64,000 bases of DNA from Dyadobacter chenhuakuii. GTDB taxonomy: Bacteria > Bacteroidota > Bacteroidia > Cytophagales > Spirosomataceae. Below the pieces are notes generated by a model. It searched no databases. It worked only from the letters and a program-made list of their open reading frames with translations, and was not told the DNA's origin. Both the position numbers and the translations under genes were made by a program. The DNA lies in assembly GCF_023821985.2 (NCBI RefSeq), contig NZ_CP098805.1:2356001-2420000 (forward strand), given 5' to 3'. Shown here in pieces: positions 44,301 through 53,111 of this stretch (its first letter is position 1; the number at the start of each line of letters is the position of its first letter).

Positions 44301-44886
44301 GGTCATCGGGATGTATATAGTCTGTAAAGGATTGGCCCAGGGTTTCTTTGATCTGATAGCCATATACTCTTGTCCAGCTCGGCGAAACGTAAGTGAATGT
44401 CAGTGTTGGCGATAATGTAAAAAGAACGTCCTGGACATTGGACACCAACACGGAAAGGTCCTGTTCTGTTTTAATCTTTTGCGTAATGTCATAACCCAGG
44501 CAAAAGATCTCCTTTACCGTGCCTGATTCGTCTTTCAGGGCAGTAAATTCCCACTGGGTTGTGGCGATTGTGTTGTGTTTGGAACGTTTTCTGAGAATTA
44601 CCGAATGTGGCTTGCCCGGATTTAGCAGACATAGTTCAGCCACTTTGAGGCATTTTTCTATATCTTCATTGACCACGCCCATCAGAGATGAGTGCCCAAT
44701 AAGCTCCTCACGCTGCACGCCGTAGAAATTGCAGAAATAATCATTAAGGAAAATATAGTTTCCTTCAATATCTGTACGGACTACATACATGGAATGACTA
44801 CCCATGAAAGTCTGAAAGAGCTGAAAGTCGCTTGCATTATTAGGTCCGCCATGTTCCTCGGACATTGCGTTACCTGATGTATTCAT
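41362..44886 (-). CDS. Multi-PAS hybrid histidine kinase with two receiver domains
   Basis: Soluble hybrid sensor kinase of 1174 residues (start ATG 44886; a second ATG seven codons on is possible). Five PAS/PAC units fill about 20-640, seen from PAC ends such as [49 protein letters not shown] and [14 protein letters not shown] short coiled coil leads to HisKA with [12 protein letters not shown] (His665), then HATPase_c ([29 protein letters not shown]) and two REC domains with phospho-acceptors Asp950 ([11 protein letters not shown]) and Asp1098 ([11 protein letters not shown]). REC1 has LLNDSF where REC2 has the usual ALTAG. No Hpt domain and no membrane segment are seen. Its output partner is unknown. 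Confidence 0.94.
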   Translation of the reverse strand: MNTSGNAMSEEHGGPNNASDFQLFQTFMGSHSMYVVRTDIEGNYIFLNDYFCNFYGVQREELIGHSSLMGVVNEDIEKCLKVAELCLLNPGKPHSVILRKRSKHNTIATTQWEFTALKDESGTVKEIFCLGYDITQKIKTEQDLSVLVSNVQDVLFTLSPTLTFTYVSPSWTRVYGYQIKETLGQSFTDYIHPDDLHLCTASLLKVVETNTSIRGGIEHRILHKNGTWSWSNTNASIDTRGNEIILTSHNITELRRSRERLKELAIVASNTTDYIVITDNRGLITWVNRAYENQTGYTRREVKGRRPVDLLCGPKTDMATIETINKASIEKKVIQVEILCYKKNGECYWVDLKITPVFDDEGNCTNYIAIERDITERKKSDDEMRRMKDLLEQTNSVARIGGWELHAKTGELYWSSITRQIHEVDEDFLPDANTAIAFYKEGTSRDAINRVVLDGITHGTPWDIELQLNTAKGNEIWVRTIGKSEMMDGACVRLYGAFQDITSRKRSDEAILDSEAKFRSLYDSTSDAVVLLDRKGYLDCNQAALRMFNLDSIDSLIGKTHEELAAATYTTYDQLAGIAKENLEMAYEIGSHSFEWVFKRFGPDTDSFVAEVLLNLINVNDSQIIQAVIRDITQRKHAELELLEAREQAESASKLKSEFLANMSHEIRTPLNGVVGFTDLLMKTRLDETQQQYMSMVFQSANSLLEIINDILDFSKIEAGKLDLRYEKTDLLTVCGQVADMLTYQAQQKHLEMLLNIPADIPHYVLADPLRLKQVLANLLSNAVKFTIDGEVELQIALLGRNDDEVAIRFLVRDTGIGIEPENQRKIFDAFSQADSSTTKRFGGTGLGLTISNSLLELMDSRLQLSSKANEGSIFFFDVTFKIIPDGDEFFWDNTDNIRRVLVVDDNVHNGTILTDVLINKDIDSDFVSSGQEALEKLFSDVKYDVVLMDCQMPEMDGIETIRKVRNSNDEDLKNLPIILLNDSFEEETLTAVMTELNVPRFLVKPVKIKQLFSMLSRIHTKNQPTRQLTVDTARSITAEALSDAITVLIAEDHKINMLLVKTMLGKILSNVTMIEAVNGKEAVKLYAETNPDIIFMDIQMPEVNGYEATQEIRRMESGRRIPIIALTAGTVVGEREKCLNAGMDDYLTKPVVKDTLQETIVKWLLQRSEVEVN

Positions 44887-45110
44887 TAATCAAAATTCCT
44901 TACAATTAAGCGTCAGTGTCACAAATACATATATGCGTACAATATAGCGTTTATTTAATTACTTTAACGGTTACAACAGGATAGTTTGTAATACTTTTCG
45001 TCACAGAACCGAGCTACTTCGACATCTTAATGTAGAATGCGCATTTAGGACGCAAAATGTCACATTTTCAGCAAGATCAGATAAGATCGTATAGGAATCG
45101 GAACAAGAAA

Positions 45111-45287
45111 TTAATCTTTCTTTTTCGGCACCTTTGCGCCTTCTTTTCGTGCCTCGGATAAACCGATGGCGACGGTTTGTTTCTTGGATGTCACCTTCTT
45201 ACCCGAGCCTGTTTTCAGTTTTCCTTCTTTTTGCTCGTGCATCGCTTCCTCTACTTTTTCTCCGGCCTTTTTTGAATACTTTGCCAT
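45111..45287 (-). CDS. Small basic DUF6496 protein
   Basis: A 58-residue, Lys-rich peptide (MAKYSKKAGEKVEEAMHEQK, then GKLKTGSGKKVTSKKQTVAI and GLSEARKEGAKVPKKKD). The order KKA..V..MHE.K.GKLKSG..GKKVTS.KQAVAIGLSEARK is the DUF6496 pattern, found as a short stress-type or DNA-binding-like peptide in many bacteria. Its strong positive charge suggests nucleic-acid binding, but function is not established. It is divergent from the amidohydrolase gene. Confidence 0.88.
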   Translation of the reverse strand: MAKYSKKAGEKVEEAMHEQKEGKLKTGSGKKVTSKKQTVAIGLSEARKEGAKVPKKKD

Positions 45288-45424
45288 GATTACAAGAATT
45301 TTGGTTGAAATAATTTACTTTGACGTTCAAAAATGATTCTCCGTTTTATACAAAAGCTATACCAGTTGAAAGTTATTATAAGGGTCGGTACAGTTATAGT
45401 GCAAGATTTCAAAAACGCGTCTTT

Positions 45425-46762
45425 ATGAAAAATCAGGTCAATCACTTTTTCTTACTTCTGCTGCTGCTGGTAACCGGATTTTCTGCCATCAGCCAGCCGC
45501 AGGCCATTATATTAAAAAACGCCACGGTGATCGATGGCACCGGCGAGGAGCCGCGCGAGGATACGGACATTCTGATCATGGATGGCCGGGTTGTCGCGGT
45601 AGAATCCAATATTAAACTGAAAGGTGCGAAGGAGATTAATCTGACAGGGAAAACGGTAATCCCGTCGCTGATATGTGCGCATGCGCATGTCGGCACATTG
45701 CTGGGGACAACTTCTGCGGCAGAAAACTACACGAGAGAAAACGTCCTGCGCCAGCTCAAAAAATATCAGGATTATGGAGTTAATGCTGTGCTTGCTATGG
45801 GAACCGACAGGCCGCTGATCTTCGACGGCATGCGGGATTCGACGGTAGCAGGTTTGCTTCCGGGCGCTCGCCTCTTTTCGGCAGGGTACGGCTTCAATAC
45901 GCCCGATCCCAATCCCGGTTCCTGGATGAACTTGCTTTTCCGCCCCGAAAATCCTGAGGAAGTGCCCGCCATGCTGGATAAGCTGGTTCCGCTTAAACCT
46001 ACGGTTGTGAAGATATGGGTGGACGATCATGGCGGCAATGCTCAGAAAATGAAGCCCGAAATATACCAGGCTATTATCACCGAAGCGCATAAACGCAATA
46101 TCCGCGTGGCAGCACATTTGTTTTATGCAGAAGACGCACGGCTCCTGACCGAGGCCGGCATTGATATCATCGCCCACAGCATTCGCGACAGGACGGTGGA
46201 TGCGGAGCTTTTGAATAAAATGAAGGAAAAGAATGTCATATACATCCCCACACTTGCACTGGATGAATATCAGTTTGCATATGCTAGTCAACCGGACTGG
46301 ATCAATGATGAATTTTTTATAAAATCACTGGAACCGGGTGTGCTTGAAATGGTTACCGATCCGGCTTACGCAGAAAAAGTCCGGGCATCCGCTGACTATG
46401 AACGAAATGCTGCTGCATTCAAAACAGCATCAATTAACCTGAAAAAAATCGTGGATGCGGGCATTACCGTCGCGCTCGGCACCGATTCCGGCGCATTTCC
46501 GATCAGGACGCAGGGTTTCACAGAACATCTGGAACTTGAATTGATGGTCCAGGCGGGCCTTACGCCGGTTCAGTCCATTATGCTTGCAACTCAAAATGCT
46601 GCAAAGGCGTTGAAAATTGACAATGAGCTTGGCACACTGACACGTGGCAAAAAAGCCGATCTGATCATTCTGAGCGCTAATCCGGCTAATGATATCAAGA
46701 ATACGCGCAAAATTGAAGCGGTTTGGAAAGACGGCCGGGAAGCTAGTAAAGGTCCTTTGTGA
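45425..46762 (+). CDS. Secreted amidohydrolase-family metal-dependent hydrolase
   Basis: Exported metallo-hydrolase related to imidazolonepropionase/prolidase-type amidohydrolases, 445 residues from the ATG at 45425, which begins a good signal peptide (MKNQVNHFFLLLLLLVTGFSAIS); upstream in-frame sequence to 45320 does not. The composite-barrel start (IILKNATVIDGTGEEPREDT) and end (GTLTRGKKADLIILSANP) frame a TIM barrel with the metal HxH (CAHAHVG), RVAAHLFYAEDARLLTEAG, DIIAHSIRD and GTDSGAFPIRTQG (metal Asp). The substrate is unknown. The VOC gene follows after 27 nt. Confidence 0.9.
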   Translation: MKNQVNHFFLLLLLLVTGFSAISQPQAIILKNATVIDGTGEEPREDTDILIMDGRVVAVESNIKLKGAKEINLTGKTVIPSLICAHAHVGTLLGTTSAAENYTRENVLRQLKKYQDYGVNAVLAMGTDRPLIFDGMRDSTVAGLLPGARLFSAGYGFNTPDPNPGSWMNLLFRPENPEEVPAMLDKLVPLKPTVVKIWVDDHGGNAQKMKPEIYQAIITEAHKRNIRVAAHLFYAEDARLLTEAGIDIIAHSIRDRTVDAELLNKMKEKNVIYIPTLALDEYQFAYASQPDWINDEFFIKSLEPGVLEMVTDPAYAEKVRASADYERNAAAFKTASINLKKIVDAGITVALGTDSGAFPIRTQGFTEHLELELMVQAGLTPVQSIMLATQNAAKALKIDNELGTLTRGKKADLIILSANPANDIKNTRKIEAVWKDGREASKGPL

Positions 46763-46789
46763 TGCGATTAAAATGAAACACTCCTGAAT

Positions 46790-47158
46790 ATGAAAATTGA
46801 ATTTGAAAGACTGAATCACATTATGCTGTGCATTCCTCCTGGTGCAGAAGAAGCGGCCAGGGCCTTTTACGGCGGTGTATTAGGTTTGAAAGAGTTGAGA
46901 GAAACGGGCTATCCGCTTCCGAATGGCGCTATCTGGTTTGCTATGGGCGACATTGAGCTGCATATCCGGGCGGAGGAGCCTTCGGAGCAGTCGCAGCGGC
47001 ATCCTGCATTTGAAGTGAAGAACCTGGATGCGGCGTGGGAAATTTTGGAGAAGAATGGAATTGCAATCCGGCAAGACAGCCCCATACCCGACCGGAAGCG
47101 ATTTTCCTTCCGTGATCCGTTTGGTAACCGCATTGAACTGATAGAAATGTTAGCCTGA
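46790..47158 (+). CDS. VOC-family (glyoxalase/dioxygenase-fold) protein
   Basis: Small vicinal-oxygen-chelate protein of 122 residues with two beta-alpha-beta modules: RLNHIMLCIPPGAEEAARAF and FYGGVLGLKEL in the first half, and HPAFEVKNLDAAWEILEKNG and FSFRDPFGNRIELIE in the second. His9-like (NHIM), the HIRAEE strand and the last Glu are possible metal ligands. Its stop lies inside a 15-bp terminator stem. It is probably co-transcribed with the amidohydrolase. The reaction cannot be told. Confidence 0.9.
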   Translation: MKIEFERLNHIMLCIPPGAEEAARAFYGGVLGLKELRETGYPLPNGAIWFAMGDIELHIRAEEPSEQSQRHPAFEVKNLDAAWEILEKNGIAIRQDSPIPDRKRFSFRDPFGNRIELIEMLA

Positions 47159-47183
47159 AACCGCATCCCGGTTCCAGGCTAAC
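47149..47183. terminator. Bidirectional terminator overlapping the VOC stop codon
   Basis: GTTAGCCTGaAACCG (47149-47163) pairs with CGGTTcCAGGCTAAC (47169-47183), one mismatch, 5-nt loop. The TGA stop of the VOC gene (47156-47158) is in the left arm; the hydrolase gene on the other strand ends at 47194. Confidence 0.75.
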
Positions 47184-47193
47184 TTCCTATATT

Positions 47194-48072
47194 TTATGTC
47201 GTAATATCCGCGTAAGGATTAGAAATTGTCACGGTTTCCTGATTGATGAACTGGATCAGGTTCTCGTTCAGCCTTTCCTTTTGCGTAACAAAAAGCCCAT
47301 GCGGCGCGCCTTCATACACAATGTATTCTGCTCCCGGAAGCTGATCCGAAGTAATGTCGCTGCTGATTTTGATGGGAACGATTTTGTCAGAATCGCCATG
47401 AATGATCAGCACAGGGACATCGATCGTGGAAAGCTCGTTCCGGAAGTCGGTTGAGCTGAAACTTCTGATGCACTGCGTGGTTGCCCGGCCCGAAGCCTGT
47501 AATGCCAGAATGCTGTGCCAGGTTAGGATTTCGTCGCTTACGGCATTGTTCAGCAAAGAATTGCCGTAAAAATCTTTGGCAAAACCAGCCAGGAATTTAG
47601 GCCTGTCGGCTTCAACATTCTCTACAAAACCATCAAAAACTTCCTTGGGCAGACCGTCCGGATTATCATCTGTCTGCAACATATAAGGAACAACGGAACT
47701 GATCAAAACTGCTTTGGACACGCGTTCGCTTCCATATTTGCTCAGGTAACGAACCACCTCGCCACCGCCCATGGAAAACCCGACAAGCGTTACATCGCGA
47801 AGATCAAGATTATCCAGCACTGCTTTCAAGTCGCCTGCTAACGTGTTGTAATCATAACTATCCCAAGGCTTATCCGACTTACCGAAGCCACGGCGGTCAT
47901 ATCCGATGCAGCGGATGCCGTGCTTGGGAAGCTCGTTATATTGATATTCCCACATGTCATTGCTAAGGGGCCATCCCGATATAAATACAACAGGCTTGCC
48001 TTGTCCAATATCCTGAACAAACAGTTTGACAGGCTCACCATTGGTTCCCGCTTGTGATTCGATCCACTTCAT
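47194..48072 (-). CDS. Alpha/beta hydrolase (chloroperoxidase/arylesterase-like)
   Basis: Cytosolic serine hydrolase of 292 residues from the ATG at 48072 (MKWIESQAGTNGEPVKLFVQ); a start at 48111 adds 13 residues of no family likeness. Motifs are GKPVVFISGWPLSNDMWEYQ, GYDRRGFGKSDKPWDSYDY, VGFSMGGGEVVRYLSKYG (nucleophile Ser), VLIIHGDSDKIVPI (Asp) and YEGAPHGLFVTQ (His). The pattern is that of non-haem chloroperoxidase/arylesterase proteins, which hydrolyse esters and can show perhydrolase activity. It stands alone, convergent with the VOC gene. Confidence 0.92.
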   Translation of the reverse strand: MKWIESQAGTNGEPVKLFVQDIGQGKPVVFISGWPLSNDMWEYQYNELPKHGIRCIGYDRRGFGKSDKPWDSYDYNTLAGDLKAVLDNLDLRDVTLVGFSMGGGEVVRYLSKYGSERVSKAVLISSVVPYMLQTDDNPDGLPKEVFDGFVENVEADRPKFLAGFAKDFYGNSLLNNAVSDEILTWHSILALQASGRATTQCIRSFSSTDFRNELSTIDVPVLIIHGDSDKIVPIKISSDITSDQLPGAEYIVYEGAPHGLFVTQKERLNENLIQFINQETVTISNPYADITT

Positions 48073-48227
48073 AATAATGTGTTTAAAGGAAAATAATCTG
48101 TTTTGATGCATGATTTAGCGGCTGCTAAACCTTTCCTCGTAATTTGAAAGAACCATTCCAGGTCGCTGCAATTCTGTTAAATTATTCCTGTGCGGTGTTA
48201 AAAAGTCGTAAATGGGAAAAGTAATTC

Positions 48228-48235
48228 TAAATTTG
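48228..48235 (+). promoter_or_regulatory. Candidate -7 box TAAATTTG ahead of the exopolysaccharide genes
   Basis: Exact TAnnTTTG, 36 nt before the SGNH ATG (48271), in the divergent gap with the hydrolase at 47194. No clear -33 TTG is seen; tentative. Confidence 0.4.
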
Positions 48236-48270
48236 CAAGCGCATTTGCAGCGGACACAGCGTTTTCCTTG

Positions 48271-49272
48271 ATGTTAAAATATTTTTATAGATTCTTAATC
48301 TTCGTCGTGATCCTGGCAGTTACCACGGAAGTTGTATTGAGATATAAATATGGCTTCTGTAATTCTCCGCTCTATATTTCGGATCCGGATTTTGAATACA
48401 TATATGCTCCCGACCAGGATGTGAAAAGATTTGGCTACCGCGTGCAGACCAACAGCTTTTCCATGCGCAATGAAGAGGTCCTGCCGTCAGACAGCATTGT
48501 GATCCTGCTCATCGGCGACTCGGTTGTGAACGGCGGAAGCCTTACCGACCAGGACAGCATTGCTTCTACTTTACTTGAAAAGCGTTTTCTGAAAGACTTC
48601 GGTACGCGCGTCCGGGTCCTCAACATTTCCGCCGGCTCGTGGGGCCCTGATAACATTGCCGCTTATCTTAAAAAATACGGAACATTCAAAGCCAGGCTGA
48701 TGTGCCTGGTTACCAGCAGCCACGATGCGTACGACATCATGTCGCACCAAAGTCCTGTGGGCATCGATCCCGGCTGGCCCGACAAGCAATATAAAGTGGC
48801 GCTCTACGAACTTTGGGATCGTTACCGTTGGATTTTCTTTTACTATTTCAACACCTGGTTTTTCGCCCCAACCATTGAAAAAAATCCTGAGCGAGCCCTT
48901 CTGGATTCTATGAAAAAGGATTCGCTGAAAAAAGAAGAGCTGAATGATGCCGGAATCAGGAAGCCAGGATTGACTTTCAACCCCGGGTATGAGCAGATTT
49001 ACGAAATCGCTAAAAAAGATTCTATCCCGCTCTTCATTTATCTCCACCCCGAAACTTCGGAAATAGAGCTGGGACATTTCAATGATCAGGGCGACCAGAT
49101 TATAGCTTTCGCCATTCAGCACAATATCCGGCTTGTGAACGAATTCAGCCTGGGAATTGATCCCAAATATTACCGGAAGCTGGATGTTGTACATTATAAC
49201 AGCCAGGGACAGCTTTTTTTGGCAAACAATCTTTATCCTTTGTTCCAGGAATATTTAAATCTTAAAAAATAA
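48271..49272 (+). CDS. SGNH/GDSL-type hydrolase-like membrane-anchored protein
   Basis: A 333-residue protein that begins with a membrane helix (MLKYFYRFLIFVVILAVTTE) and then an SGNH fold. The GDS block is ILLIGDSVVNGGSLTDQDSI (Ser), an ISAGSWGPDN follows, SSHDAYD is next, and the last block is LDVVHYNSQGQ (Asp/His). Such proteins in exopolysaccharide loci act as O-acetyl esterases or acetyl transfer partners for the glycan. It is the first gene of a plus-strand series; its TAA shares one base with the ATG of the next gene (TAATG), so the two are coupled. Confidence 0.82.
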   Translation: MLKYFYRFLIFVVILAVTTEVVLRYKYGFCNSPLYISDPDFEYIYAPDQDVKRFGYRVQTNSFSMRNEEVLPSDSIVILLIGDSVVNGGSLTDQDSIASTLLEKRFLKDFGTRVRVLNISAGSWGPDNIAAYLKKYGTFKARLMCLVTSSHDAYDIMSHQSPVGIDPGWPDKQYKVALYELWDRYRWIFFYYFNTWFFAPTIEKNPERALLDSMKKDSLKKEELNDAGIRKPGLTFNPGYEQIYEIAKKDSIPLFIYLHPETSEIELGHFNDQGDQIIAFAIQHNIRLVNEFSLGIDPKYYRKLDVVHYNSQGQLFLANNLYPLFQEYLNLKK

Positions 49273-50417
49273 TGCGCGTCCTTGTTGTACACAACCAGTT
49301 ATGGGCGCATTATAAGTCGCGGCTTTTCAGCGAAATCCATCGCGCATTCAAGGAAAAATATCCTGAAAGTGATTTCCTTGTTGTCCAGATCGCGCTTTAT
49401 GAAGCCAGTCGCAGTGTGATGCAAAGCGATGACGCCATTACTTACGATTATCCTTATAAAGTGCTGTTTCAGCGCAGCCTGGATGAAGTGGGTTTTAAAG
49501 AAAGACGTGCAGCATTGTTTGCTGCTTTCGATGCTTACCAACCAACTGTCCTCAACATTACGGGTTACTTTGATCCTGCGCAGGTCCTTCTCATGTTTTA
49601 TGCCAGCTTGAAAGGCGTGAAAGTGGTGCTTTCTTCTGAGTCATCTGCTGCGGACAACAGCCGGTCATTTATCAAGGAATCGCTCAAAAGATTCATTGTG
49701 AACCGTGCCCAGGCATTTTTTTGTTTCGGCAAAACGTCCGCAGACTATCTGGAAAGCCTGGGTGTAAAACCTTCGCAAATCCCGGTACGGAATGCGGCGG
49801 TAATCGATGAGGAAGTCATCAGCGCGAGATACAATGCTGGAAAAAAGGCTAATGTGAACGTGGCTCGCGCTTACAGATTTGTGTTCGTAGGCCGGCTTGC
49901 GCCTGAGAAAAACCTGGGAACCTTGCTGCGTGCATTCGCAAAGGTTCGTCTGCTCGATTCGGAAATCTTACCGTGGGAAATGATGTTCATCGGCGACGGC
50001 CCCGAGCGGGCAACACTAGAAAAGCTGACGGCAGAGCTTGGTTTGCAAAATAAAATATCATTTGCAGGCGGACTTCCCTGGTATAAGGTCCCGGACCTGC
50101 TTGTGCATTGTGATGTACTGGTTTTGCCCAGTAAATCAGAGCCCTGGGGTTTGGTTGTGAATGAAGCCATGGTTTGCGGATTGCCGGTGATTGTGTCAAA
50201 GAATTGCGGTTGTGTGGCAGATTTGGTAGAAAACGGCGTGAATGGTTTTACTTTTGACCCGGATAACCAGCAGGAATTGGAAACTGCGCTGGCCTTTTTC
50301 ATCCAGAATCCGGAAAAAATGGCCGCTATGGGCCAGGAATCGCGGCGCCTGATCGCGCCTTTTTCCTCCCGGCAGGTTGCGGGGCAAATGGCAGACTGTT
50401 ACCACAAATTAGCATAA
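49272..50417 (+). CDS. Glycosyltransferase family 4
   Basis: Retaining GT-B glycosyltransferase, 381 residues, cytosolic face of the membrane. N-terminal Rossmann (MRVLVVHNQLWAHYKSRLFS) and the GT4 C-terminal domain with VFVGRLAPEKNLGTLLRAF and the nucleotide-sugar site PSKSEPWGLVVNEAMVCGLP (EX7E pattern). NCGCVADLVENGVNGF is also typical. It probably adds one sugar to a lipid-linked repeat unit. It overlaps the SGNH stop by 1 nt. Donor and acceptor are unknown. Confidence 0.93.
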   Translation: MRVLVVHNQLWAHYKSRLFSEIHRAFKEKYPESDFLVVQIALYEASRSVMQSDDAITYDYPYKVLFQRSLDEVGFKERRAALFAAFDAYQPTVLNITGYFDPAQVLLMFYASLKGVKVVLSSESSAADNSRSFIKESLKRFIVNRAQAFFCFGKTSADYLESLGVKPSQIPVRNAAVIDEEVISARYNAGKKANVNVARAYRFVFVGRLAPEKNLGTLLRAFAKVRLLDSEILPWEMMFIGDGPERATLEKLTAELGLQNKISFAGGLPWYKVPDLLVHCDVLVLPSKSEPWGLVVNEAMVCGLPVIVSKNCGCVADLVENGVNGFTFDPDNQQELETALAFFIQNPEKMAAMGQESRRLIAPFSSRQVAGQMADCYHKLA

Positions 50418-50453
50418 CAGCTTAATGTTCAGATTTTTACACAAAATGCACGC

Positions 50454-51602
50454 ATGCGGATTTTAAATATTTGCGCTTACACCTGGGAAATTGGCGGCCC
50501 GGCCCGGATTATATACGACCATACCACGGAGGTTTTGCGGCAAGGTCACCAGGTGGACATTCTGAGTCCCATGACGCCGGGCGATGAAATGTATCCTGCT
50601 CCCGAGGGTGCCAGGCTGTTTCCCGTAGCGCGCACGACGCCGGTCAGCAATGTTTACAGGGAATTTTCGCTTGAAATGTATCGCTTCCTGAGGCACCACA
50701 TTCACGAGTATGATGTGATACATATGCATGGAATATGGCATTTCGGGAGTTTGGTGCCATTTTTGATCCCAAACAATGCTGTTAAGGTGATTACCATACA
50801 CGGACTGCTCGACAAATGGGCTGTTGCGCATCACAAATGGAAAAAAGACATTGTAACGCTGCTTTATCAGAAGAGAATACTAGGAAAAGCGGACCTGATC
50901 CAGATCAACAACACCGACGAAGAAGGTGACGTGGTCCGTTACCTGGGTTACCGTCCCAAAAACATGGTGATTGTTCCGAATGGGATGAAGCTGTCGGAAT
51001 ATTCCAACTTGCCTGCCAAAGGGAGCTTCCGTGCCAAACACCAGGTTCGAGAGAATGAGCAGGTCGTGCTTTTTATGGGCCGGCTCAACATTAAGAAGGG
51101 GCTTGACCTCCTGCTTCCTGCATTCAAAAAAATTGAAAAGCAGCTTCCTAATGCTACTCTTTTCCTCGCCGGCGGCGATGATGGTTACCAGCAGGAGACG
51201 GAAGATTTTATCAGAAAAAACAATCTGCAAAACCGGATCAAACTCGTCGGATTACTGACCGATACGGCTAAAAAAGAAGCACTTGCAGACGCCGATGTCT
51301 TTGTCCTGCCCTCCTATTCCGAAGGATTTTCTATTGCGGTCCTGGAAGCAATGACTTCCAAAGTACCCACCATTGTATCCGATCGCGTCGGGTTCGGGGA
51401 TTATATCAAACGCTATGACGCAGCCTTTCTGACGCCGCTCACGAGCGATGGAGTTGCCAAGGGACTTCTTAAAATATTACAAGATAAAACCTATGCGCAA
51501 GATCTTGCAAATCGGGCTTACAAGATGGTAACGGAAAATTTTGACATCCGGAAGGTGGCTAATCAGTTATTGGAAGAATACAAGAATGTTAAGAAAAAGT
51601 AA
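50454..51602 (+). CDS. Glycosyltransferase family 4
   Basis: Second GT4 enzyme, 382 residues. MRILNICAYTWEIGGPARII is the glycine-containing N-terminal loop; HMHGIWHFGSLVPF marks the acceptor side. VLFMGRLNIKKGLDLLLPAF and VLPSYSEGFSIAVLEAMTSK (EX7E) mark the donor domain. Sequence is closer to colanic/mannosyl-type transferases than to its upstream neighbour. It begins 36 nt after the previous gene and is part of the same unit. Role: transfer of a sugar to the growing exopolysaccharide repeat. Confidence 0.93.
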   Translation: MRILNICAYTWEIGGPARIIYDHTTEVLRQGHQVDILSPMTPGDEMYPAPEGARLFPVARTTPVSNVYREFSLEMYRFLRHHIHEYDVIHMHGIWHFGSLVPFLIPNNAVKVITIHGLLDKWAVAHHKWKKDIVTLLYQKRILGKADLIQINNTDEEGDVVRYLGYRPKNMVIVPNGMKLSEYSNLPAKGSFRAKHQVRENEQVVLFMGRLNIKKGLDLLLPAFKKIEKQLPNATLFLAGGDDGYQQETEDFIRKNNLQNRIKLVGLLTDTAKKEALADADVFVLPSYSEGFSIAVLEAMTSKVPTIVSDRVGFGDYIKRYDAAFLTPLTSDGVAKGLLKILQDKTYAQDLANRAYKMVTENFDIRKVANQLLEEYKNVKKK

Positions 51603-51661
51603 GTATCTTTGGCCGTTTGCAATAACCGCAAATTCGTAATTTTTGACTGTTGCTCCCGGGT

Positions 51662-52588
51662 ATGATTGATTTGTCCGTCATCATTTTAACACACAATGAA
51701 TCAAAGCACATTGCACGTTGCATAGAAAGCTTGCTTCTGGTGACTGATAAGATTTTCATCGTTGATTCATTTTCTACCGACGACACGGTTGCTATTGCCG
51801 AAAGCCTCGGCGCCACTGTCGTTCAGAACCCCTGGGTTTCCTACTCTTTTCAATTCAATTTCGGGATTCAGCATATTCCCTTCGGCACCAAGTGGCTTAT
51901 GCGCATGGACGCCGACGAATACATTACGCCCGAACTGGCGAATGAGCTGAAAAACACATTACATCTTACGCCTGCCGGAGTGTCGGGGTTATACGTGAAA
52001 CGCCGCGTGTTTTTCATGGATAGATGGATCCGCCGCGGTGGTTACTATCCCATATGGCTGCTCAGGGTCTGGCGCAGTGGTATTGGTCATTGTGAAGAGT
52101 TGTGGATGGATGAGCATATCAAGCTCAGCAGCGGCACCACCGCCCAGTTACAGCACGATATCGTGGACCATAACCTCAACAACCTGACGTGGTGGACCCA
52201 AAAGCATAACAATTATGCAATAAGGGAAGTCATTGATCTATTGAACATTAAATATAATTTTGATAGTAAAGAAACGGTAACCCCGAGCTTCTGGGGAAGT
52301 CAGGAACAGCGTACAAGGTTTTTAAAAATCAAATATGCGGGCCTGCCTTTGTTTACGCGGCCTTTTATCTATTTCGTTTACCGGTATATTTTTAAACTTG
52401 GTTTTCTGGATGGTATGAAAGGATTGATCTGGCACTTTCTGCAAGGATTTTGGTATCGCTTTCTGGTGGATGCCAAGATTTATGAAGTGTACTACCGGGC
52501 TGGAAAAGACAAGCAGGATATCATAACACATTTTAAGACAGAATATGGAAAAGACCTTAAAAGCCCGAACCGATCTGTCAAAGTATGA
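51662..52588 (+). CDS. Glycosyltransferase family 2 (WaaE/KdtX-like)
   Basis: Inverting GT-A glycosyltransferase, 308 residues from the ATG at 51662; a TTG four codons upstream is the other possible start. N-terminal DLSVIILTHNESKHIARCIE, FIVDSFSTDDTVAIAESLGA and MRMDADEYI (DXD-like metal site) fit the WaaE/KdtX-type group. HDIVDHNLNNLTWWTQKHNN and a hydrophobic C-terminal section (FIYFVYRYIFKLGF, WHFLQGFWYRFL) suggest membrane attachment. Its 3' end overlaps the acetyltransferase start by 44 nt. Confidence 0.92.
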   Translation: MIDLSVIILTHNESKHIARCIESLLLVTDKIFIVDSFSTDDTVAIAESLGATVVQNPWVSYSFQFNFGIQHIPFGTKWLMRMDADEYITPELANELKNTLHLTPAGVSGLYVKRRVFFMDRWIRRGGYYPIWLLRVWRSGIGHCEELWMDEHIKLSSGTTAQLQHDIVDHNLNNLTWWTQKHNNYAIREVIDLLNIKYNFDSKETVTPSFWGSQEQRTRFLKIKYAGLPLFTRPFIYFVYRYIFKLGFLDGMKGLIWHFLQGFWYRFLVDAKIYEVYYRAGKDKQDIITHFKTEYGKDLKSPNRSVKV

Positions 52589-53111
52589 TAACAGCTGGTA
52601 TAAGCCAGGCGGTTTTTTAAAACAGCTGCTCTGGTACTTTGCCAACCGGCTTTTTATCAACACTTACTTGCCCTATCCGATGGCGATCAAGCGGTTTGTG
52701 CTGGAAATGTTCGGTGCCAGGCTGGCCAATGGTGTTGTGATTAAGCCAAAAGTGAATGTCAAATATCCCTGGTTTCTGGTGATCGGAGAAAACGTCTGGA
52801 TCGGTGAAAATGTGTGGATCGACAACCTCACTATGGTGACAATAGAGTCAAATGTCTGTTTATCGCAAGGTTGCCTGCTGCTAACTGGAAATCACAACTT
52901 TACGAAGAGCACATTCGACCTGATCGTCAAACCGATAACGATTGAAAGCGGTGCCTGGATTGGCGCTAAGGCAACGGTTTGCCCGGGCGTGCGTGTCTAT
53001 TCTCATGCAGTACTTACGGTGGATTCCGTCGCCACTTCCGATTTGGAGGCTTATGGGATTTATCAGGGAAATCCGGCTAAATTTGTCAAAACAAGAAACT
53101 TGTCCAGTTGA
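52545..53111 (+). CDS. wcaF: WcaF-like colanic-acid-type acetyltransferase
   Basis: Left-handed beta-helix O-acetyltransferase, 188 residues, which would acetylate the polysaccharide repeat or its precursor. The N-terminal SKYDNSWYKPGGFLKQLLWY is the WcaF hallmark. The hexapeptide coils follow from VVIKPKVNVKYPWFLVIGEN to WIGAKATVCPGVRVYSHAVL, and the acetyl-CoA site is near TGNHNF. The start overlaps the GT2 gene, and the TGA stop overlaps the next TTG start (TTGA). Such overlaps suggest coupled translation. Confidence 0.9.
   Translation: MEKTLKARTDLSKYDNSWYKPGGFLKQLLWYFANRLFINTYLPYPMAIKRFVLEMFGARLANGVVIKPKVNVKYPWFLVIGENVWIGENVWIDNLTMVTIESNVCLSQGCLLLTGNHNFTKSTFDLIVKPITIESGAWIGAKATVCPGVRVYSHAVLTVDSVATSDLEAYGIYQGNPAKFVKTRNLSS

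Noticed and set aside
48571..49194. 207-codon minus-strand ORF
   Set aside because: Antisense to the SGNH gene; no domain.
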